The notes under the pieces: model-generated | Told to the model about the DNA's origin: nothing | What the model saw: only the letters and a program-made list of their open reading frames with translations | The model's database searches: none | Part shown: positions 34,345-42,459 of the stretch, in pieces | How positions within the stretch are numbered: the stretch's first letter is position 1 | Layout of the letters: each line of letters starts with the position of its first letter | Position numbers and translations under genes: made by a program | Origin: Sellimonas caecigallum | Lineage (GTDB): Bacteria; Bacillota; Clostridia; Lachnospirales; Lachnospiraceae | Length of the DNA stretch: 64,000 nucleotides | Assembly (NCBI RefSeq): GCF_019754295.1 | Contig: NZ_VIRV01000001.1 | Coordinates: 310,001 to 374,000 of the forward strand | Direction of reading: 5' to 3'

Positions 34345-34396
34345 AAAAAACCTCACAGAAGCGATTAATACAGATTATTAATCCTTTTGTGAGGTT
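34345..34396 (-). terminator. Terminator overlapping the ribosome binding site of the second PBP
   Basis: On the minus strand AACCTCACA (34396-34388) pairs with TGTGAGGTT (34357-34349), with an inner 8-bp stem (GATTAATA with TATTAATC, loop of 5) and six T after. The T-run ends 2 nt before the ATG at 34342, and the only Shine-Dalgarno-like sequence (GTGAGG) is in the stem. Confidence 0.75.
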
Positions 34397-34404
34397 ATTC
34401 TTTT

Positions 34405-36270
34405 TTATTGCGTTTGTTCTGTTTTCGTAATGTTAAGATACGGGAACGCTTCTTTCATGATATCAGCCGCAAGACCGGTAGCCAGATAGCTGGCTGCCTG
34501 CTGTTCCAGATTTGGTTCATCTACAACAACATAGATCATGATCTCCGGATTCTCCTGAGGTGCGTATCCGATAAAGGAGTTTAAGTTCTTCCCCTCGCTT
34601 CGTGGATGTTTTTCGGCAGTCCCTGTCTTTCCGCCGATCGCATATCCAGCCACTTGAGCGGATTTTCCGCTACCTTCCTCTACAACACCCAGCATATAAT
34701 CTTTCAGTATCTCGCCTGTCTCTTTTGATATTGTCTTCTTTGCCAGAACAGGCGTCTTTGTGTAGACTACATCTCCGTTGGCATCCTGAATCTCTTTTAC
34801 CACATATGGCTCATAATAGTTTCCGCCGTTTATGAGAGAGCAGAAACCTGCTGCAAGCTGTGTCATCGTCACATTGAAGTTCTGTCCGAAAGAGTTTGTT
34901 CCAAGGTCGATCGGTTTCATATTTTCCGGAGAATAGAGAAGGCTCGATGTATCCCCTTCTCCTGGGAGATCGATCCCGGTATATTCGCCAAACCCGAAAA
35001 TATGCTGATATCTGCTGAAATCTTCAGCCCCCAGTTTTTCGGCGATTTCCATCATACCGACATTGCAGGAGTTCTCAAGCACCTGTTTCAGCGTCTGTGT
35101 TCCATGTCCGCTTGTAGCAATACATGCTACCGGCTGCGGCACGCCATCGTACTTGTACGACCCACCACATACAAAAGTCTCATTCCCGGTCAGTTTCCCA
35201 GTCTCAAATCCTGCTGCCATCGTGAAAGGCTTCATAGTGGAACCCGGTTCGAACGTATCACTGATGCAGAAATTCCGCCAGAGAGCATTCATAGCATCCA
35301 ACTTTTCTTCTTTGGACATTGCCTCCAGCTCCTCATTTGTATAGTACTGGCTGAGATCTCTCGGATTGTTCAGGTCAAAATTCGGATAGCTCGCCTCTGC
35401 GAGAATCGCTCCTGTATTTGGATCCATCATGATGACAGCTGTATTTTTCGTGCCTTCTCCTTCGTACGCATTGTCTTTGAGCCGATCATTCAGTTCTTTG
35501 ATATGCTTTTCCACAATGGCCTGCAGATTCACATCAATGGTCGTGACAATGTTATTTCCGTCCACCGCATTCTGAATCACATTTTCGGAGTCTGAATCTG
35601 AATTCAGATATCCCGTTTTTCTTCCGTCTGTCCCGTTAAGTTCTTCGTTATAATATGCCTCCAGTCCAATGGTTCCCACATTTCCGGAAGATGTATATCC
35701 GATCACGTCCGACGCAAGTGTGCTGTATGGATATTTTCTTACATATGTATCTTCCAGGGTAACCGCTCCGATCATTTTATTTTCGTTCTCCAGCTTTTTA
35801 AATGCCTGCCCTTCTTCATAGCCAGCATTTTTGATCAGTGTCAGATATCTGTTTTCTTTCTCCTCCTGAATCTGCTCTCTAAGCTGTGTCTCCTCAAGGC
35901 CGAACGCTTCACACAGTGCATCGACAGTCGCATCGATCATCTGATTTTTATACTGTTTCTTTGTTTCCAACAGCCCTTTCACATCCAGAACCACGTTATA
36001 CGTCCTCTCACTGGTAGCTATCTTTGTCCCATTGGTGTCCAGTATATCTCCCCGTTTAAATGGGATCGTCTGGCCTGTATTACGGATTTGACTCATTACC
36101 TGTTTTTTATATTCTTTTCCGTTAACGATATTGATAAATGCAGCCCTTCCCACAAAAAAAACAAAAGCCAGTATGATTGCCGCAAACACTCCTACCAGCT
36201 TAATCTGCATTTTTTTAGGAAATTTTCTGTAAAGATTTTGATATCTGCCCTTTCTTTTCCTCTTAGCCAT
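34405..36270 (-). CDS. Class B penicillin-binding protein, FtsI/PBP2B-like (first copy)
   Basis: Septal transpeptidase partner of FtsW. The 621-residue protein has a basic N-terminus, one membrane segment (about 24-44), the dimerisation domain (FKRGDILDTNGTKIA) and the transpeptidase domain with STMK, SCN and KTGTAEKH. It has no PASTA domain. ATG 36270 has AAGGTG 6 nt upstream. It lies 24 bp after the ftsL-like gene and is followed by a terminator-like hairpin before the second PBP. Paralogous to the next gene but clearly diverged. Family and position are firm. Confidence 0.93.
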   Translation of the reverse strand: MAKRKRKGRYQNLYRKFPKKMQIKLVGVFAAIILAFVFFVGRAAFINIVNGKEYKKQVMSQIRNTGQTIPFKRGDILDTNGTKIATSERTYNVVLDVKGLLETKKQYKNQMIDATVDALCEAFGLEETQLREQIQEEKENRYLTLIKNAGYEEGQAFKKLENENKMIGAVTLEDTYVRKYPYSTLASDVIGYTSSGNVGTIGLEAYYNEELNGTDGRKTGYLNSDSDSENVIQNAVDGNNIVTTIDVNLQAIVEKHIKELNDRLKDNAYEGEGTKNTAVIMMDPNTGAILAEASYPNFDLNNPRDLSQYYTNEELEAMSKEEKLDAMNALWRNFCISDTFEPGSTMKPFTMAAGFETGKLTGNETFVCGGSYKYDGVPQPVACIATSGHGTQTLKQVLENSCNVGMMEIAEKLGAEDFSRYQHIFGFGEYTGIDLPGEGDTSSLLYSPENMKPIDLGTNSFGQNFNVTMTQLAAGFCSLINGGNYYEPYVVKEIQDANGDVVYTKTPVLAKKTISKETGEILKDYMLGVVEEGSGKSAQVAGYAIGGKTGTAEKHPRSEGKNLNSFIGYAPQENPEIMIYVVVDEPNLEQQAASYLATGLAADIMKEAFPYLNITKTEQTQ

Positions 36271-36294
36271 GCACTTCACCTTTTCAATTTTGCA

Positions 36295-36804
36295 TTAATT
36301 CTCATCTACAATCCCATCTTCAGGGATATTTTCATATTTTTTGATGTAGTCATCCCCCGGACTCTGGTATGTAACTACCTGGGAAGGATCTGCATACACC
36401 ATTCCAAGTTCTTCTGCTCTCTTCCGTATTGTCTCTAACGTGATGGAATTTGTGATAAAATTATACTCTGACGCATTACTCTCACGGATTTCCGATATAT
36501 CCGTCCGAAGCTTTTCAATAGTCCTTGACTGTCTGCTAAGATCCGCACGTACTCCTATATACTGAAAACAGACGAACAGTGCAATCGCTGCGGCTGCCCC
36601 CAGGAAAGATACATATCCAAATCCTAGTTTCATTGCTCTTTTCTGATTTTTTCTCGTTTGTCTACTTACCTTCTTCTCTTGCTTTTTTGGGGCTGCCGGA
36701 ATATCTACCTCCGGTATCGCCTGCCCCTGCTTTATCGTATTGCCATCATAAACATACAACTGTCCGCGTATGTTTGCTGTTCTTCTTTTTTCTCTTTCTA
36801 TCAT
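36295..36804 (-). CDS. FtsL-like septum formation protein
   Basis: A 169-residue bitopic protein: long basic cytoplasmic N-terminus (about 1-72), one membrane segment (about 76-95), then a short coiled-coil with LRTDISEIRES and an ITLETIRKRAEELGMVYADPSQ segment typical of FtsL/DivIC. FtsL forms the FtsQLB complex that activates septal synthesis. I use ATG 36804 with GAGG 8 nt upstream; a longer frame starts at 36852. The gene sits between rsmH and the PBP, where ftsL always sits. Sequence identity in this family is low, so location and topology carry the call. Confidence 0.88.
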   Translation of the reverse strand: MIEREKRRTANIRGQLYVYDGNTIKQGQAIPEVDIPAAPKKQEKKVSRQTRKNQKRAMKLGFGYVSFLGAAAAIALFVCFQYIGVRADLSRQSRTIEKLRTDISEIRESNASEYNFITNSITLETIRKRAEELGMVYADPSQVVTYQSPGDDYIKKYENIPEDGIVDEN

Positions 36805-36857
36805 ACGCGTTACCTCATTTCCTTTGCGAGCTTCGTCGTTCTTTCCCCGCATATCTC

Positions 36858-37793
36858 CTAAATATGTTCAAAAATGCGAAGTTTTGCACTCTTGGAACGG
36901 CTGTTTTCCGCCAATTCTTTTTCGCCCGGCAGTATCGGTTTTCTGGTAATAATCTTCCCTTTGGATTTTTTTCCGCACACACAGACCGGGAAATGGCTCG
37001 GACATGTGCATGGATTTTCATTTCTTCTGAATGCTTCTTTTACAATCCTATCTTCCAGCGAATGGAACGTAATGATACAGATCCGTCCGCCTGTATTTAA
37101 CATATCAATCATGTCATCCAACGATTCCCGAAGAACAGTCAGCTCCTGATTCAATTCAATCCGGATTGCCTGAAAGGTTCTTTTCGCAGGATGCCCAGAC
37201 ATTTTCTGATATTTCATCGGAATGGCACTTTTTATGATTTCACTAAGCTGTAAGGTGGTTTTAACCGGACCTTTTTCCCGTTCTGCCACAATATGTTTTG
37301 CTATATTCTTTGCAAAACGGTCTTCGCCGTAATCACGGATGATACGAAAAAGGTCCATCTCACCATATCCATTGACAATGTCAGCCGCCGTCATCGTCTG
37401 ACGCGTGTCCATGCGCATATCCAACGGCGCATCCTTTGTATATGAGAATCCCCGTTCCGCCGTATCCAGCTGATAGGAAGATACGCCCAGATCAAGGACG
37501 ATCCCATCTACTTTGTCAATGCCTGATTCCCGGAGCCGCAACTTCATATCACAATAGTTGCTCCTGACTATTGTAACTCTCTCCCCGAAGTCACGTAATC
37601 GGATTCCGGCAGCCTCGATAGCCGCCTCATCCTGGTCTATTCCGATAAAACTCCCCTTGTTGTTTAACCGCTTACACACTTCATAAGCATGTCCGCCTCC
37701 ACCAAGCGTTCCATCTACGTAAATGCCGTCTGGCTTGATGTTCAGACCATCTACGACCTCTTCCAATAATACTGACTTATGCTCAAATGTCAT
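36858..37793 (-). CDS. rsmH: 16S rRNA (cytosine1402-N4)-methyltransferase
   Basis: RsmH (MraW) methylates C1402 of 16S rRNA. The 311-residue protein begins [15 protein letters not shown] and has the SAM-binding [12 protein letters not shown] motif, the [15 protein letters not shown] segment and the C-terminal [13 protein letters not shown] 37793 has GGAGG 5 nt upstream; a few extra codons upstream lack support. It lies 23 bp after mraZ, the standard order. Confident. Confidence 0.97.
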   Translation of the reverse strand: MTFEHKSVLLEEVVDGLNIKPDGIYVDGTLGGGGHAYEVCKRLNNKGSFIGIDQDEAAIEAAGIRLRDFGERVTIVRSNYCDMKLRLRESGIDKVDGIVLDLGVSSYQLDTAERGFSYTKDAPLDMRMDTRQTMTAADIVNGYGEMDLFRIIRDYGEDRFAKNIAKHIVAEREKGPVKTTLQLSEIIKSAIPMKYQKMSGHPAKRTFQAIRIELNQELTVLRESLDDMIDMLNTGGRICIITFHSLEDRIVKEAFRRNENPCTCPSHFPVCVCGKKSKGKIITRKPILPGEKELAENSRSKSAKLRIFEHI

Positions 37794-37816
37794 GGTTCCC
37801 TCCATTTGTGTCATTG

Positions 37817-38254
37817 TTAAATGCTAAGGCCCAATTCTTCCATGTCACTTGCGATATCTTCGATATCCATCTCGACTTCAGCATTATGTTTATCCCAGGC
37901 CTTTTTGTCCCAAATCTCTATTTTATCCAGGACACCTGCCAGAACGACTTCCTTTTCCAATCCGGCATATGCTCTAAGGGCAGAAGAGATAAGTACCCGA
38001 CCCTGTTTGTCGAGTTCCCCGTCAACTGCGCTTCCAAGAAAAAAGCGTTTAAAGTCTCGGGCTTTTTTGTTTGTAAGTGGCAAGTTTCTGAGTTTTTCTT
38101 CAAAAGCACTCCATTCGTTATCCGGATACACAAATAAGCAGCCATCCATCCCCTTCGTTATCACAAAATGTTCTCCCAGACTTTCGCGAAATTTTGAAGG
38201 AATGATCAACCTGCCTTTTGCGTCAATACTGTGATTGAATTCTCCGTTTAACAT
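37817..38254 (-). CDS. mraZ: Transcriptional regulator MraZ
   Basis: MraZ is a ring-forming regulator that binds its own promoter and represses the dcw cluster in several bacteria. The 145-residue protein has two SpoVT/AbrB-like halves with the family motifs [16 protein letters not shown] and [20 protein letters not shown]. It is first in the cluster. AAGGTG is about 7 nt before ATG 38254. Six tandem decamer boxes overlap its promoter, so autoregulation is very likely here. Confidence 0.96.
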   Translation of the reverse strand: MLNGEFNHSIDAKGRLIIPSKFRESLGEHFVITKGMDGCLFVYPDNEWSAFEEKLRNLPLTNKKARDFKRFFLGSAVDGELDKQGRVLISSALRAYAGLEKEVVLAGVLDKIEIWDKKAWDKHNAEVEMDIEDIASDMEELGLSI

Positions 38255-38290
38255 CAGGAATCACCTTCTCTTAAAATGGCATGATTCTTT

Positions 38291-38350
38291 CAAACCATTT
38301 CGTACCACTTTTCTCCACTTTCTACCACTTGAAACCATTGTAACCCACTT
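38291..38350 (-). promoter_or_regulatory. MraZ box array, six 10-bp repeats
   Basis: Six consecutive 10-bp units read ARTGGNNNNN on the minus strand at exact 10-bp phase: core GTGGG, ATGGT, GTGGT, GTGGA, GTGGT, ATGGT. They match the known MraZ operator layout (TGGG-like cores one helical turn apart). The first unit lies in the promoter spacer next to the -10. Confidence 0.85.
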
Positions 38351-38365
38351 CCCTCGTCATTTCAA
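38337..38365 (-). promoter_or_regulatory. Sigma-A promoter of the dcw cluster (mraZ)
   Basis: Minus-strand TTGAAA (38365-38360), 17-bp spacer, TACAAT (38342-38337). The -10 is overlapped by MraZ boxes. Confidence 0.8.
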
Positions 38366-38410
38366 GCCCTTTTTGGAATTTAAGATTTTTTTAAGGGTGG
38401 AAAAAAGCGG

Positions 38411-38444
38411 AAAAAAAGAGACTGCGTATAACACGCAATCTCTC
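38411..38444 (-). terminator. Terminator of the DegV/small membrane protein unit
   Basis: On the minus strand GAGATTGCGT pairs with ACGCAGTCTC (38444-38418, one G-T pair) and seven T follow. It lies 18 bp after the 79-residue gene and ahead of the mraZ promoter. Confidence 0.85.
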
Positions 38445-38462
38445 CCGTTTTTTCGACAATAT

Positions 38463-38702
38463 TTACTCCTGACTTAAGCCCTGGAGATACTCATCAAATG
38501 CTGTATAATCTACTGTCACTTCTTCTCTCGGACGGCTCTCTTCAATCTTCTCATATGCAGAGTAACCAATCCATACGCTGATCAGAGCAATGATGATCAG
38601 AGCGACAGCAAGCTTCAGATAATTTAAAAACTTTTTTCTCTTCTGCTGCTTCTGGATCTGTCCTTTATATTTTTTATAGGAATCTACTTTTGCCTGGCTC
38701 AT
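38463..38702 (-). CDS. Small single-pass membrane protein of unknown function
   Basis: A 79-residue protein with a basic N-terminus (many Lys at 12-31), one membrane segment (about 35-53) and a short acidic external tail. I do not recognise a named family. ATG 38702 is preceded by AAAGGAG with 9 nt spacing, and a sigma-A promoter and terminator bracket it, so it is a real monocistronic gene. A longer frame to 38798 has no start signal and overlaps the promoter. Position between mraZ and degV suggests no specific function. Confidence 0.75.
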   Translation of the reverse strand: MSQAKVDSYKKYKGQIQKQQKRKKFLNYLKLAVALIIIALISVWIGYSAYEKIEESRPREEVTVDYTAFDEYLQGLSQE

Positions 38703-38736
38703 ATTCTCTAACTCCTTTTGCACTCGACTGGTACTT

Positions 38737-38765
38737 ATCATACCACACTGCCCGATGAAATACAA
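38737..38765 (-). promoter_or_regulatory. Sigma-A promoter of the 79-residue membrane protein gene
   Basis: Minus-strand TTGTAT (38765-38760), 17-bp spacer, TATGAT (38742-38737). Confidence 0.7.
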
Positions 38766-38806
38766 GAAAAAGAGCCTTTTTTCACACTTCCGACACACTT
38801 CTTTAT

Positions 38807-39646
38807 CTAGACAGCGATGATGACACCCCCGTCATTGGCGTAGAGACTGCTTACTCCTCTTGTGTCAAGGATAATGATCTCTTTTACATTTACTTTTTCA
38901 AGAAGCATCTTTTTTACCCCTTCTGCCCGTTCCCGGCAATTACAGTGTGAGATGGCAAGTATCTTTTCCTCTGGATTTTTCAGCTCCTCGACTACCTTAT
39001 CTACCATCTTCACAAGCGCTTTTTTGATTCCTCTTGCCTGCCCGTGCTGGATGATGACTCCCTGCTTTGTAGCTCCCATAACCGGTTTGATATTTAAGAC
39101 CGTGGCCGCCAGTGCCTTCAATCCTGTAAGTCGTCCATTCTTTCTGAGTGTCTCCAGTGATTCCAGCACAAAATACGTATTTTGGCCGTCGATATAAGCT
39201 TCGACTGTATCGATAACCTCTTGGAAAGACATCCCTTTCTCTTCGCATTCTGCAATCTTCTGTGCGATCAACGTCTCTCCCACGGAAGCAGAACGGGAAT
39301 TAAAAATATAAATCTTTTTTTCTCCGTACTCTTCATAATACAGATTCTTTCCCAGCACGGCACTGTTGTACGATCCGCTCAATTCGGCAGAGAGTGTTAC
39401 AGCATAGACATGATCTTCCTCGCCTCTGAATGCTTCCATATACGATTCCGGAGACGGACAGGATGATTTCGGACACTCGCTGCTTTTTGCCACTCTCCGA
39501 AGAAAATCTGCCTGATCAAAACTCTCGTCGTCAACGATCTGATGTCCGTCCACTTCCAGAACAAGCGGTGCGGTAAAAAATCTTCCGGTTTTCTTCATAT
39601 TCTGAGTCAGTTCTCCGCAGCTGTCAACTATCACTTTATAGCTCAT
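38807..39646 (-). CDS. DegV family fatty-acid-binding protein
   Basis: DegV proteins bind fatty acids; the FakB members present fatty acids to the kinase FakA. The 279-residue protein has the DegV N-terminal motif (VIVDSCGELT), the SSCPSPESYMEAF and VYAVTLSAELSGSYNSA segments that line the lipid pocket, and LETLRKNGRLTG. Start ATG 39646 follows GGGAGG with 7 nt spacing. It is probably monocistronic, since the next gene has its own promoter. A 17-bp palindrome overlaps the promoter spacer. Which fatty acid is bound cannot be told, and no fakA is in the window. Confidence 0.92.
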   Translation of the reverse strand: MSYKVIVDSCGELTQNMKKTGRFFTAPLVLEVDGHQIVDDESFDQADFLRRVAKSSECPKSSCPSPESYMEAFRGEEDHVYAVTLSAELSGSYNSAVLGKNLYYEEYGEKKIYIFNSRSASVGETLIAQKIAECEEKGMSFQEVIDTVEAYIDGQNTYFVLESLETLRKNGRLTGLKALAATVLNIKPVMGATKQGVIIQHGQARGIKKALVKMVDKVVEELKNPEEKILAISHCNCRERAEGVKKMLLEKVNVKEIIILDTRGVSSLYANDGGVIIAV

Positions 39647-39686
39647 ATCTATTCCTCCCACATGATATTGTGTGTTGTTTATTTCT

Positions 39687-39710
39687 ATTATATGTAGTTT
39701 TTAATACTAC
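39687..39710 (-). promoter_or_regulatory. Palindrome and -10 element upstream of the DegV gene
   Basis: GTAGT-N7-ACTAC at 39694-39710 is a 17-bp inverted repeat directly upstream of a minus-strand TATAAT (39692-39687). The -35 region is poor. The palindrome occupies the spacer, the usual place of a repressor site; its TAGTA/ACTA half-sites recall FapR-type lipid operators. Confidence 0.45.
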
Positions 39711-39750
39711 TTCTTTATCTTAACACAAATCTTGCGGAAAAGAAAGGATT

Positions 39751-40935
39751 TTATGACTGAAATCGGATTTGCCGTGATATGTTCAGTGCGATCCCCATTT
39801 CTCCCATCAAAAATACAACAGATGTTCCTCCATAACTGATAAAAGGAAGCGTGATCCCAGTCGTTGGAATGACATTCAATACAACTGCCACATTCAGAGC
39901 GACCTGAATCGCGATATGTGCAAAGATTCCGGTAGCTATCAGAGAACCGTAGAGATCCGGTGCGTTCTGCGCAATAAACATCAGCCGGTACAAAAGCATT
40001 CCAAAAAGCACAAGGACGACGATCAAACCAAAAATCCCAAGCTCTTCACAGATGACAGATAAAATCATATCATTCTGCGGTTCCGGAATAATCATTTTCT
40101 GTGCACTGCTGCCAAGCCCTTTTCCAAAAAGTCCTCCGCTTCCGATAGCCAGCAGTCCCTGCATCGTTTGGAACGCACCACTTTGCGCGTATTTTTCCGG
40201 GTCCACCCATGACAGGATCCTCTGAAGCCGGAAGTTGCCGCTGGATTCCAGAAGCCGTCCAATAATCTGTCCCGCTATCAATCCTCCTACTACCAGAATT
40301 CCAAACGCAATGGCAATTTTTTTTGACTTCGGATATACGACAAAAAATACAACACATGTAATCCCCATGACAATGATGGCTGTGCTCAGATTGTCTGTGA
40401 GGAAAAATACTCCCGCTGCTGCGATAACTCCCCATGTCAGGACATTGATCATTCCTTTTTTTGTGTATGCTTTTTTGCCGATGGCACATATGACAAAAGG
40501 GATAAAAATGATGACTGCAACCTTCGTGAATTCTGCCGGCTGAAGCTGCTGGTCAAACGGCAGCCTTAACCACCGTCTTGCCCCATTTCGTTCAAGTCCA
40601 AGAGGCGTCTTTACAAGTGCCATGAGAATGAGCGAAGCAAAGTAAATAGCCTTTGCAAACTTTGCATAAATATGGTAATCGATCTTTGTCACAAAATACA
40701 TCCCCACCAGACTGACACTGCTGAATAGAATCTGTCTCTTAAAATAGAAAGCAGCATCTCCTCCCATGTTTACCTGGGCGTCATATGAACTGGTACTATA
40801 CAGCATGACAAGCCCAAAGCAAACAAGAAAGAGCAGTACAGCCATAAGTCCGTAATCAAAATATTGGTATTGCATCCCCGTTCTGGAAGATCTCTGGAAC
40901 CGTATTTGTCTTCTTGCTTTCTGACGTCCGTTCAT
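39751..40935 (-). CDS. Second FtsW/RodA/SpoVE-family SEDS protein
   Basis: A 394-residue SEDS glycosyltransferase with about ten membrane segments and the motifs DNLSTAIIVMG, FQTMQGLLAIGSGGLFGKGLG and GITLPFISYGGTS. It is a clear paralogue of the dcw-encoded ftsW, with a longer basic N-terminus. Start ATG 40935 has GGAG 9 nt upstream. It has its own sigma-A promoter and is divergent from the cotJ operon. Motifs (YSTSSYD, PEPQNDMILSVICEELG) are closer to FtsW/SpoVE than to RodA, so it may be the vegetative or the sporulation copy; which one cannot be told. Confidence 0.92.
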   Translation of the reverse strand: MNGRQKARRQIRFQRSSRTGMQYQYFDYGLMAVLLFLVCFGLVMLYSTSSYDAQVNMGGDAAFYFKRQILFSSVSLVGMYFVTKIDYHIYAKFAKAIYFASLILMALVKTPLGLERNGARRWLRLPFDQQLQPAEFTKVAVIIFIPFVICAIGKKAYTKKGMINVLTWGVIAAAGVFFLTDNLSTAIIVMGITCVVFFVVYPKSKKIAIAFGILVVGGLIAGQIIGRLLESSGNFRLQRILSWVDPEKYAQSGAFQTMQGLLAIGSGGLFGKGLGSSAQKMIIPEPQNDMILSVICEELGIFGLIVVLVLFGMLLYRLMFIAQNAPDLYGSLIATGIFAHIAIQVALNVAVVLNVIPTTGITLPFISYGGTSVVFLMGEMGIALNISRQIRFQS

Positions 40936-40972
40936 TCTTCTACACTCCCCTGTCTGTTTCGATAATGGTTTT

Positions 40973-41001
40973 ATTATAGCCGGATTATCCTTGAAAAACA
41001 A
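40973..41001 (-). promoter_or_regulatory. Sigma-A promoter of the second SEDS gene
   Basis: Minus-strand TTGTTT (41001-40996), 17-bp spacer, TATAAT (40978-40973). Confidence 0.7.
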
Positions 41002-41044
41002 CCCACAACCTTGTAATTGCCTTGTAACCTTCCCGCTATTTTCC

Positions 41045-41052
41045 CATATGAT
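41045..41052 (+). promoter_or_regulatory. Possible sigma-E -10 element of the cotJ operon
   Basis: CATATGAT matches the sigma-E/K -10 pattern CATAnnnT, 32 bp before the cotJA start. The -35 is not clear. cotJ is sigma-E dependent in Bacillus; use here is inferred. Confidence 0.4.
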
Positions 41053-41083
41053 AATCTTAGAAACTGATGAAAGGAGTTTTCTT

Positions 41084-41323
41084 ATGCAGAATTATTACCA
41101 GCGCCCTCCGATGCGTTCTCCGTATCAAAATCAGAATCCTGCCGGCTGCTGTCAAAAAAAATCCTGTACAGAAGAATTGAGAAAAGAATTTCCGGTAGCA
41201 ATGGCTTACGTACCTTGGCAGAAATTTGCCGCACCATACCCGGTCTGCAAAGCCTTTGTTCGCGGTACGATTTTTGAAGAACTTGACAAACCGTTTCTTG
41301 GGAAAGGAGGCTGCCGCTCATGA
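41084..41323 (+). CDS. cotJA: Spore coat-associated protein CotJA
   Basis: First gene of the cotJABC operon, whose products go to the spore coat. The 79-residue protein has a Tyr/Pro/Gln-rich N-terminus with a CCQKKSC motif and the conserved AMAYVPWQKFAAPYPVCKAFVRGTIFEELDKPF block near the C-terminus. ATG 41084 follows AAAGGAG with 7 nt spacing; a longer frame from 40991 has no ribosome binding site. It overlaps cotJB by 4 bp (ATGA). Confident from motif and operon. Confidence 0.93.
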   Translation: MQNYYQRPPMRSPYQNQNPAGCCQKKSCTEELRKEFPVAMAYVPWQKFAAPYPVCKAFVRGTIFEELDKPFLGKGGCRS

Positions 41324-41589
41324 AAGAATTTTCTTCCCGCAAAGACCTCTTGAACCATATTAACACCGTAAGTTTTGCCGTTAACGATATCCAGCTTTAC
41401 CTGAATACCCATCCTGAGGACACGGAAGCTCTTGCCTATTTCCACGAATACAAAGAAAAACGGGTAAAGGCTTTGAAAGAATATGCCACATGCTATGGCC
41501 CTCTGACCATAGACACTGTGGATGCTTCCGCATGTGACCGTTGGAACTGGGTCAACGAGCCGTGGCCATGGCAGGAAGGAGGATGCTGA
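41320..41589 (+). CDS. cotJB: Spore coat protein CotJB
   Basis: An 89-residue helical protein with the CotJB signature (INTVSFAVNDIQLYLNTHPED, YGPLTIDTVD, WNWVNEPWPWQEGGC). It overlaps cotJA by 4 bp and ends 2 bp before cotJC, so the three are translationally linked. Expected in the spore coat; biochemical role unknown. Confidence 0.95.
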   Translation: MKEFSSRKDLLNHINTVSFAVNDIQLYLNTHPEDTEALAYFHEYKEKRVKALKEYATCYGPLTIDTVDASACDRWNWVNEPWPWQEGGC

Positions 41590-41591
41590 TT

Positions 41592-42200
41592 ATGTGGAAT
41601 TATGAAAAACGACTGCAGTTTCCTGTAAAAATTTCAAAACCAGATCCAAAAGCTGCTCAGATCATCATTACACAATTCGGGGGGCCGGACGGGGAACTGG
41701 CCGCTTCCATGCGTTACCTCTCCCAGCGTTACACGATGCCATACAAAGAAGTTACAGCAACTCTTACCGATATCGGAACCGAAGAGCTGGCTCATATGGA
41801 AATGATCTGTGCCATCGTCCATCAGCTCACGCGAAATCTGACACCAGAGGAAATCGAACGATCTGGTTTCGGGACATATTATGTGGACCATACCCTCGCT
41901 CTCTGGCCGCAGGCCGCAAGCGGAACTCCGTGGACTGCCACTGTATTTCAGTCAAAAGGCGATCCTATCACAGATCTTCATGAGAATCTTGCAGCAGAAC
42001 AAAAAGCCCGCACAACATACGACAATATCCTGCGCCTTGTCAATGATCCGGATATCATCGCACCGATCCGGTTCCTCCGTGAAAGGGAAATTGTTCACTA
42101 CCAGCGCTTCGGCGAGTCTCTACGGATCGTGACCGATCATCTTGACAGCCGAAACTTCTATGCACTCAACCCGGAATTCGATAATCCGGCCTGTCGATAA
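41592..42200 (+). CDS. cotJC: Spore coat manganese-catalase-family protein CotJC
   Basis: A 202-residue ferritin-like protein of the manganese catalase family. Metal-ligand positions are visible (GTEELAHMEMI, NLAAEQKARTTYDNIL, REREIVHYQRFGESL). The start ATG 41592 (MWNYEKRLQFPV) follows AGGAGG with 9 nt spacing; a longer frame from 41541 overlaps cotJB. A bidirectional terminator follows. Catalase activity is likely by family but not proven from sequence. Confidence 0.95.
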   Translation: MWNYEKRLQFPVKISKPDPKAAQIIITQFGGPDGELAASMRYLSQRYTMPYKEVTATLTDIGTEELAHMEMICAIVHQLTRNLTPEEIERSGFGTYYVDHTLALWPQAASGTPWTATVFQSKGDPITDLHENLAAEQKARTTYDNILRLVNDPDIIAPIRFLREREIVHYQRFGESLRIVTDHLDSRNFYALNPEFDNPACR

Positions 42201-42208
42201 CAGATTTC

Positions 42209-42247
42209 AAAAAAAGAATGTGTCCAAAATGGGCACATTCTTTTTTT
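42209..42247. terminator. Bidirectional terminator between cotJC and copZ
   Basis: GAATGTGTCC (42216-42225) pairs with GGGCACATTC (42231-42240), loop of 5, flanked by seven A on the left and seven T on the right, so it works on both strands for the two convergent operons. Confidence 0.9.
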
Positions 42248-42255
42248 ACATTTTC

Positions 42256-42441
42256 CTACCTGCTTGCCTCAAATCCAAGATCATCCAGAAGTTCCACCAT
42301 CTCGTCCATCTTGCTCTCGTCTTCCAGATAGACGCAATTTTCTTCCAAACTTACCTTTCCTTTAATTCCATCTGATTCCATCGCTTTTGTGATACGCTCC
42401 ACACATTTTTCGCAGTGCATCCCTGTCACATTTAGTTTCAT
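42256..42441 (-). CDS. copZ: Copper chaperone, heavy-metal-associated domain protein
   Basis: A 61-residue HMA-domain protein with the metal-binding GMHCEKC motif (Cys 10 and 13) and the usual beta-alpha-beta-beta-alpha-beta pattern. It should deliver Cu(I) to CopA and CsoR. The start is ATG 42441 or the GTG one codon before (both share AGGAGG, 11 or 8 nt away). It is the last gene of the copA-csoR-copZ operon, 18 bp after csoR. Confidence 0.92.
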   Translation of the reverse strand: MKLNVTGMHCEKCVERITKAMESDGIKGKVSLEENCVYLEDESKMDEMVELLDDLGFEASR

Positions 42442-42459
42442 CACTGTTTAGTCCTCCTG

